The translations under genes and the position numbers were made by a program. A stretch of DNA of 64,000 nucleotides from CAZQFV01 sp964613665 (lineage in GTDB: Bacteria; Chloroflexota; Chloroflexia; DTKN01). Below are positions 58,879-64,000 of the stretch, in pieces (the stretch's first letter is position 1; the number at the start of each line of letters is the position of its first letter). The notes beneath the pieces are model-generated. The model had not been told where the DNA came from. It made no database searches and worked only from the letters and a program-made list of their open reading frames with translations. Location: assembly GCA_964613665.1 (NCBI GenBank), contig CAZTIG010000008.1:1-64000 (forward strand), in the 5' to 3' direction.

Positions 58879-59652
58879 CTAGTCCCACTCCTCCGCCGAG
58901 GGCAGTTGCCACCGCCGCAGTCGCAGGTAGAAGAGCTGGGCCAGGTAGGCTGATCCCAGCGCCAGGAGGATGCTGACGGCGCTGAGCAGACCGATGGCCA
59001 GGAGGCCCACACTGCGGGCCAGCGCCGTGTAGATGAGGTCCACGCTGCTGATGCAGAGCAGCAGTCCCACACTGACCTCCTGCATCTCCTGGGCCAGCAG
59101 CACGATGACCAGCCCGGAGAGGCCCAGCCAGTACCAGGCTAGGTCGACATAGCCCCACAGCGGGCTCGCCGGCATGCTCGGCGTGCGCGCCAAGGGGTAG
59201 AGGAAAGCCAGGACGTGGGTGGACACGATCAGGACGGCCAGGGCGGCTACCGGCAACAGGTAGGTGGACAGGTGGAAACGATCCTGGCCCTCGCGCCGGG
59301 CCACCCGGCGCGCCGCCCAGCGCAGGCGCGCAGCGGTGATCTCGTCCACGGGGTGCTGGCTCTGCTGTAGGGCGCGCCGGCGCGAAGCCACGGTGATCGC
59401 CAGGATGCCGACGACGGTGACACCCGTGACCGCCTTGGCCAGGACGAGCGGGCTGGTGACCAGGGGGCCCAGGACCAGGTCATGCGGGTCAAAGGGGAAC
59501 CAGGACAGGAGCACACAGAGCAGGAGGTACTCCCCCAGCAGTGCCGCCAGGGTGACCCACCAATTGCGGAAGACGACGAGCAGCGCTCCGCAGAATAGAA
59601 ACCCGGCCCAGACCAGGAGCTCAGGGCTCAGGTAGAGCGGTTCCAGATTCAC
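58879..59652 (-). CDS. Membrane subunit of the hydrogenase-related complex (NuoK/HyfE-like?)
   Basis: A 257-residue protein with about six to seven helices. EMQEVSVGLLLCISSVDLIYTAL recalls the NuoK/HyfE helix with acidic residues (shown here only as EMQEVSVGLLLC and SSVDLIYTAL). No certain family. Its position between the two antiporter-like genes suggests a small ion-channel subunit. GTG start. Confidence 0.5.
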   Translation of the reverse strand: MNLEPLYLSPELLVWAGFLFCGALLVVFRNWWVTLAALLGEYLLLCVLLSWFPFDPHDLVLGPLVTSPLVLAKAVTGVTVVGILAITVASRRRALQQSQHPVDEITAARLRWAARRVARREGQDRFHLSTYLLPVAALAVLIVSTHVLAFLYPLARTPSMPASPLWGYVDLAWYWLGLSGLVIVLLAQEMQEVSVGLLLCISSVDLIYTALARSVGLLAIGLLSAVSILLALGSAYLAQLFYLRLRRWQLPSAEEWD

Positions 59653-59655
59653 TGA

Positions 59656-61386
59656 TCACCTCGTCAGGATGATCAACACAATCGTCGCCGCGATCAGCAC
59701 GACGAGCAGGAAGTAGGCTGTATGGCGCTCCAGGAAGTTGACCAGGCTGTTGATCGCCGTTCCTACCCCGAGGGCAGCCTGGCCCAGCCGGCGGTAGAGC
59801 TGGGTGGGCCAGGCCAGCCAGGACAGCCAGGCCGTCTCCTGCGGCAGGAGAGCCAGGGGTTCCTGGAGCGGCCCTGCCACGGGTCCGGTCTCCGCCGTGG
59901 CCGGTGCCGCGCCCCGGCGCCACGCCCCATTCCACCACAGTCCTCCGCCCACGACCAGCGCCAGGACGGTGGCCCCGGCCAGCATCCAGTCCCACAGGGC
60001 CGCCATGGCCGATTGCACCGTCCAATCTGCCCCGAACACTGCCCGGGTGGCCGGGGCCAGTTGGCACAGCCACGGAGCTGCCAGGCCGCTAAGCGCCAGC
60101 AGCCCGGCCAATCCGCCGAAAAGCCATGTCGTCCAGCGCTTCAGCGGAGGAGCAGCCGCTGTCGCCCGCGGCAGCAGGTTCCACGCCCGCCAGACGTAGG
60201 CCACGGTCAGCGGAAGGGCGAGCAGGAGGACAGCCAGGTAGGGTAGCCGACCGGCCTCGATCAGAGCCAGTACCAGCAGCCAGCGCCCCACAAAACCCGG
60301 GGAGGGGGGCAGGCCGATCACCCCGCCCGTGCCCAGGAGCAGGAGGCTCTGGCGCAGCGGGCGCTCGATCTGCCGGCCGCTGGCCAGTGCTACATGCAGG
60401 AGCATCTTGCTCAGGAGCAGGTCCAGCAGCAGGAACAGGCCGGCCGCCATTCCCAGTGGGCTATCCAGCCCCAATGCGATCCACACCAGGCCCAGTCGGG
60501 ATACGGTATCGCTGGCCTGGATGCGCCGGGGGCTCTCCTGACGCAGTGCCAGGGCGGCCCCCAGAAGCAGGCTGACGCTGCCGGCGACCAGGACCACCTC
60601 GCGCGGGGCGTGCTCGGCCGAGAGGGAGAGCAGGCGCAGCCACAGATAGGGGCCGGCCAGCAGACCGAATCCCCCCAGGACCAGGGTGCTGACCGGACCC
60701 GGGGACTCGGCCAACGCCAGTGCCCAGCCCTGGAAGGGTACCTGGGCTGTGCGCAGCCAGACCGTGCCCAGAAGCAGGAGCATGACGCCGGGGAAGACGG
60801 CACCCGCTCCCAACGTGGCATCGTGCAGCGTCTGGGCAGAGCCGCCGAGCCAAAGCAGGGCAAAGAGCAGTGGGTAGCCGGCCAGGTGTTGGCTTCCCAG
60901 GAACCACTCGGCGATTCCCGGCGTGGGCAGGGCTTCGCGGCGGTAGATCAGCAGGAGGTAGGTAGTCAGGAGCAGGACCTCCCAGCCGGCATAGGCCAGG
61001 AGCAGGTCGGCGCTGCTGAGCAGGTGCAGGTAGAGGGCCAGCAGCAGCAAGACCCAGGGAGCATAGGGTCCCTCTTCCTGCGGCGCGCCCAGGGTCATCC
61101 ACAGGAGAAGCAGCAGCGCCGGGAGGCCGGCCAGCAGGGCCATTGTCCCGGTCAGGCTGTCGAAGCGGTAGGCCAGGCTCGTCGACCATCCCTGTACCGG
61201 GATCCACTGGCCCAGAGTGATCTCCGCCGGCCCCGCCCGCAGCAGCAGGAAGGGCACCGTGGCTCCGATGCCCAGGGCCAGTGCCGCCCAGCCCGATACC
61301 CTGGTCGGCAGCCAACGGCCGACCAGGAGGAGGACGAGCCCTCCTCCGGCCAGAACGGCCATGGCAATGACTGCTGCAAGAGCCAT
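59656..61386 (-). CDS. Antiporter-like membrane subunit (NuoL/HyfB family)
   Basis: A 576-residue protein with about 15 helices. LLLAYAGWEVLLLTTYLLL, VPFQGWALALAESPGPVS and an LQREP-poor C-terminus are found; the second motif is the complex I antiporter signature, though the usual His is altered. A second large proton-pumping subunit beside the one at 57499. The C-terminal helix may run along the membrane. Confidence 0.84.
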   Translation of the reverse strand: MALAAVIAMAVLAGGGLVLLLVGRWLPTRVSGWAALALGIGATVPFLLLRAGPAEITLGQWIPVQGWSTSLAYRFDSLTGTMALLAGLPALLLLLWMTLGAPQEEGPYAPWVLLLLALYLHLLSSADLLLAYAGWEVLLLTTYLLLIYRREALPTPGIAEWFLGSQHLAGYPLLFALLWLGGSAQTLHDATLGAGAVFPGVMLLLLGTVWLRTAQVPFQGWALALAESPGPVSTLVLGGFGLLAGPYLWLRLLSLSAEHAPREVVLVAGSVSLLLGAALALRQESPRRIQASDTVSRLGLVWIALGLDSPLGMAAGLFLLLDLLLSKMLLHVALASGRQIERPLRQSLLLLGTGGVIGLPPSPGFVGRWLLVLALIEAGRLPYLAVLLLALPLTVAYVWRAWNLLPRATAAAPPLKRWTTWLFGGLAGLLALSGLAAPWLCQLAPATRAVFGADWTVQSAMAALWDWMLAGATVLALVVGGGLWWNGAWRRGAAPATAETGPVAGPLQEPLALLPQETAWLSWLAWPTQLYRRLGQAALGVGTAINSLVNFLERHTAYFLLVVLIAATIVLIILTR

Positions 61387-61514
61387 GCGAGCCTACCTGC
61401 GTTCCGCCTGGGCGCCGCGCCGCTGCCCGCGGACGGTCATTTCGGGCGACCTGCCCTCACTGCATGCCCACCGGGGTGGCATGGCCGGGCCACATCCCTG
61501 CCCGCGCGATGCCG

Positions 61515-62588
61515 TCAGTGTCGCGCCAAGCAGGCTGGGCAGAGCCCCCACGAAGCGACAATTGCCCCTACCAGGTCCAGCCGCTGCCCCAGCAGTGTCT
61601 GCGGCAGTGCAGCCAGATGCACCTGGCTGGCAGGATTCCGCCACAGGCCGGTCAGCCGACCGGCCTCGTCCACCTGTACCCGCACGACGAGAGGACCGGC
61701 CGGGGCCTCCACCCGCGATTGCGCTTCCCCGGCGGGAAAGGAGCCTGTTCCCGTCTCCTGCACCGGTCCATCGGGCAGGGCCGCGGCCGTGGCCTCGATC
61801 AGGCGCAAACTCTCAAATACCTCCAGGACGAGGACCATCCAGCGGGCAAAGACGTCGCCGCCGCCCTGCGTGACCAACTGGGGGTCCAGTTCGCCGTAGG
61901 CGGCGTAGGGCTGGTCCCGGCGCAGGTCACGGGGCGATTCTGCCGCCCGGGCGACCGGCCCGCCCACGCCCTGTTCCTCGGCGTACTCCTTGGTCACCAG
62001 ACCCGCGCCGATCAGGGGAGTGATGGCCGCCCGGGTGGAGATGACGCGGTGCGCAAGACGGTAGAGCGGCCCCTTCATGCGGCCGATCAGGCTGACCAGC
62101 GGTTGGTCGGTGATGTCCCGGGCGAGGCCGCCCGGAACGTTCAGGCCTGGGAAGGTGCGCTGGCCGGTCAGGTTGTGGCGGTGCAGGAGGACCTCTTCGC
62201 GCAGGTCCATCAGGGCCAGTGCCATGGGCATCAGGCCGGCCAGCTCTAGCAGCTTGCTTGCGGTCCTGAGGTGGCTGGCCAACCGCTCCACTTCGGCCAA
62301 CAGAACCCGCAGGAAGCGGGCCCGCGGTGGCACCTCCAGGCCGGCGAGTGTCTCCAGCGCCTGGCAGTAGGCCAACGTGTGTGCCCACGTCGCGGCTGCG
62401 CAGAGCCGCTCCACCCGGGACAGCCCCTCCGTGGGATGGAGGCCACTCCACCCCTCGGGGTGCACGGAGTGTGACAGCAGCGCCTCTGCTGTAGCTGCCT
62501 GTACGATCCCATCCTCGACCTCCAGCACCAGGCGCAAGGGACCAGGCCAGCCCGGGTGGAAGGGTCCCAGGGTGTATGGATAGCGCAT
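61515..62588 (-). CDS. NuoD/group 4 hydrogenase large-subunit-like protein
   Basis: A 357-residue protein of the NuoD/NiFe hydrogenase large-subunit fold. The L1 position reads RLCAAATWAH (Cys63, with Ala66 where the second Cys should be), while the C-terminus keeps GLCPACLARH (Cys350, Cys353). Three of four nickel ligands therefore remain, so a normal NiFe site is unlikely, as in energy-converting hydrogenase-related (Ehr) complexes. No NuoC-like protein is next to it. Confidence 0.83.
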   Translation of the reverse strand: MRYPYTLGPFHPGWPGPLRLVLEVEDGIVQAATAEALLSHSVHPEGWSGLHPTEGLSRVERLCAAATWAHTLAYCQALETLAGLEVPPRARFLRVLLAEVERLASHLRTASKLLELAGLMPMALALMDLREEVLLHRHNLTGQRTFPGLNVPGGLARDITDQPLVSLIGRMKGPLYRLAHRVISTRAAITPLIGAGLVTKEYAEEQGVGGPVARAAESPRDLRRDQPYAAYGELDPQLVTQGGGDVFARWMVLVLEVFESLRLIEATAAALPDGPVQETGTGSFPAGEAQSRVEAPAGPLVVRVQVDEAGRLTGLWRNPASQVHLAALPQTLLGQRLDLVGAIVASWGLCPACLARH

Positions 62589-62612
62589 GCACGGCCTCGT
62601 TGCTCTGGCCCC

Positions 62613-63554
62613 TTACCTGGTTGGGAAGATGTAGAGGATCACCAGGACCGCGGTGCCCCACAGCAGCATGTTGACCAGGAAGGGAATGTCCCGCAGGAGA
62701 ATATCCTCGGGACTGCCCCCCTTGTTCTTCTGATAGACCAGGTAGAGGTAGCGGAAGATGGCATAGATGACAAAGGGGATGGTGAACATCGTGTAGGGGA
62801 TTTCGGGCATGTAGGGGATCTCGGAGACCAGGCCCGGTTCCCGGTGGGCGAAAAAGGTATACAGAGAGTAGGCCATGATGGTGGTGGCACTGACGACCGA
62901 GATCATCTGGTCGAGCAGTGCTGGTGAATACTCCTGTAGGATACGGCGGTGCTCGGTAGCACCGTACTCCAGCAGGAGCAGCTCGTGGCGGCGCTTGGCC
63001 AGCCCCAGGAAGAGAGCCAACAGGATCATGCAGACGAGGAGCCAGGGCGAGATCACCACCCCGATGGCCAGGGCCCCGCCGACAGCGCGCAGGACGAACC
63101 CGATGGCGATGGTCAGGATATCCAGGATGACAAAGTTCTTCAGGAGGAAGGAGTAGAGCACCATCAGGCCGATGTAGGCGACGATGCAGCCGCCGAAAGG
63201 GATGTTCAGGGCTGCGGGCATGTTCAGCAGAAAAGCCCCCGGAACGGCCAGCAGGATGAGGACCACGGCGGCGATGATCGCCGTGCGCGGGCGCAGCCGG
63301 CCGGCCGGCAGCGGCCGGTTCCGCTTCACCGGGTGGGCGCGGTCCCGCTCGATGTCCGTCACGTCGTTGATCAGGTAGACCGCGCTGGAAGCCAGACAGA
63401 AGCAGGCAAACGCCAGCAGGGATTGCCCCAAGGGCACCGGGTCGAGCATCTTGGCCGAGAACACGACACCCGCCAGGACAAAGACGTTCTTGCTCCATTG
63501 TCGCGGGCGCATGGTGGTCAGCAGATCGCGAAGCACGGCCAGTTTCTGCCTCAC
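62613..63554 (-). CDS. UbiA-family prenyltransferase, decaprenyl-phosphate phosphoribosyltransferase-like
   Basis: A 313-residue membrane protein. MRPRQWSKNVFVLAGVVF at the start and NDVTDIERDRAHPVKRNRP carry the two Asp-rich prenyl-diphosphate sites of the UbiA family, in the form seen in DPPR synthase (5-phosphoribose added to decaprenyl phosphate). About eight helices. GTG at 63554 has GGAGG with 5-nt spacing and is preferred over GTG at 63560. It is read together with the hydrogenase-related genes (24-nt gap). Confidence 0.82.
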   Translation of the reverse strand: MRQKLAVLRDLLTTMRPRQWSKNVFVLAGVVFSAKMLDPVPLGQSLLAFACFCLASSAVYLINDVTDIERDRAHPVKRNRPLPAGRLRPRTAIIAAVVLILLAVPGAFLLNMPAALNIPFGGCIVAYIGLMVLYSFLLKNFVILDILTIAIGFVLRAVGGALAIGVVISPWLLVCMILLALFLGLAKRRHELLLLEYGATEHRRILQEYSPALLDQMISVVSATTIMAYSLYTFFAHREPGLVSEIPYMPEIPYTMFTIPFVIYAIFRYLYLVYQKNKGGSPEDILLRDIPFLVNMLLWGTAVLVILYIFPTR

Positions 63555-63583
63555 ATACACCTCCGCAGGCTGAATGCCGCTCT

Positions 63584-63612
63584 ATGATACCGCATCTCCT
63601 GCCGAACGTCAA
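63584..63612 (-). promoter_or_regulatory. Predicted promoter of the prenyltransferase/hydrogenase-related operon
   Basis: Minus-strand TTGACG (63612-63607), 17-bp spacer, TATCAT (63589-63584). Confidence 0.65.
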
Positions 63613-63621
63613 CTTGCACTG

Positions 63622-63650
63622 TTTACAACCAGTGGGGAGAATGCTATAAT
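63622..63650 (+). promoter_or_regulatory. Predicted promoter of the 63696 gene
   Basis: TTTACA (63622-63627), 17-bp spacer, TATAAT (63645-63650). It lies 9 bp from the divergent promoter. Confidence 0.7.
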
Positions 63651-63695
63651 AGGCTGCAGGGACAGCGTATCGGCCTGAGCGGTCAGGTGACTGTC

Positions 63696-64000
63696 ATGCC
63701 TCGTCGTTGGAACTGGCAGCGGATCGCGGCAACGGCCGGGATCCTCATCCTGCTCCTGGGCATCATGACGGCGGTGCTCCTGTTCTTCAATGTGGGGACG
63801 ACGCCGGTCGTGGGTGCGGTCAAGGTCATCATCGCCATCGGCCTGGTGGTGAACTGGGGGCTGATGAACATGCCCACCCCCAAGCCGCCCACCGGCGATT
63901 TTGTCCTGGGCATTGCGACCCTGGGAGAGGAGAAGGTTTCAGGGGAAGCCCTCTCGGGCCGTGTGCGGCCTCCCCACATGTACCTGCTGCCCTGGTCGCG
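63696..64000 (+). CDS. Small membrane protein (5' part, runs off the window)
   Basis: The first 101 codons are in the window and remain open at the end. Two hydrophobic segments near residues 11-33 and 37-55 follow a basic start (MPRRWNWQR), then a hydrophilic part with GDFVLGIATLGEE. No family was recognised. Confidence 0.7.
   Translation, partial: MPRRWNWQRIAATAGILILLLGIMTAVLLFFNVGTTPVVGAVKVIIAIGLVVNWGLMNMPTPKPPTGDFVLGIATLGEEKVSGEALSGRVRPPHMYLLPWS

Overview
The window is a GC-rich bacterial chromosome segment with densely packed genes, many GTG/TTG starts and 4-base start/stop overlaps. It most resembles a Chloroflexota genome of the Anaerolineae type. The grounds are a stressosome with many RsbR paralogs, Hdr-like and IorAB ferredoxin enzymes, a large surface Kelch-like protein ending in an LP-rich C-terminus, and a hydrogenase-related membrane complex. 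This placement is inferred from gene content, since no rRNA or marker phylogeny is available.

Layout. (1) 1-158: 3' end of a Pro/Thr-repeat protein. (2) 380-7778, minus strand: nusA-ylxR-infB-rbfA-truB-methyltransferase-ribF, with its own promoter and a leader hairpin but no rimP at the head. (3) 7783-14625, minus strand: a T-box leader with a probable valine specifier, followed by an EF-G-like GTPase, a YbaK-type deacylase, an RsbX-like phosphatase, valS and a GDT1 cation transporter. (4) 14649-19090, plus strand: a multi-cluster HdrA/GltD/MvhD-type flavoprotein and an HdrC-HdrB fusion. (5) 19111-20711, minus strand: a BglII-like restriction-modification pair. (6) 20858-24786: a methyltransferase with a C-terminal Ig-like domain, and a membrane-anchored clostripain-family protease. 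(7) 24823-27828: iorA, iorB and an RsbT-like kinase. (8) 27908-38970: an unusually large stressosome locus with six RsbR-type STAS proteins. Two carry GAF arrays, two carry multi-pass membrane domains, one has a CxxCH periplasmic sensor plus HAMP, and one is a classical RsbR. rsbS, rsbT and rsbX follow. (9) 39061-47888: glycosyltransferase, ilvE, endonuclease V, Kelch-like surface protein, NUDIX, YhfC protease, degenerate GGDEF, asparaginase and a small membrane protein. (10) 47958-52651: an ECF vitamin transporter (two ATPases, T and S components) followed by coaX, pointing to pantothenate salvage. Its leader holds an intrinsic terminator. (11) 52648-56056, minus strand: ECF sigma factor, anti-sigma factor and an ABC-2 exporter. 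(12) 56206-63612, minus strand: a UbiA-family prenyltransferase and a six-subunit complex I/group 4 hydrogenase-related complex. (13) 63622-64000: the start of a small membrane protein gene running off the window.

The strongest candidate for an undescribed system is the stressosome locus. Soluble GAF sensors, membrane sensors and a c-type-heme-like sensor all end in near-identical STAS domains next to one RsbS/RsbT/RsbX core. A second RsbT follows iorAB and a second RsbX sits in the valS operon. No sigB, rsbV or rsbW is visible, so the output pathway is open.

Fifteen promoter-like elements were read by eye. Fourteen of them have exactly 17 bp between near-consensus -35 and -10 hexamers, often as back-to-back divergent pairs in the longer intergenic gaps.
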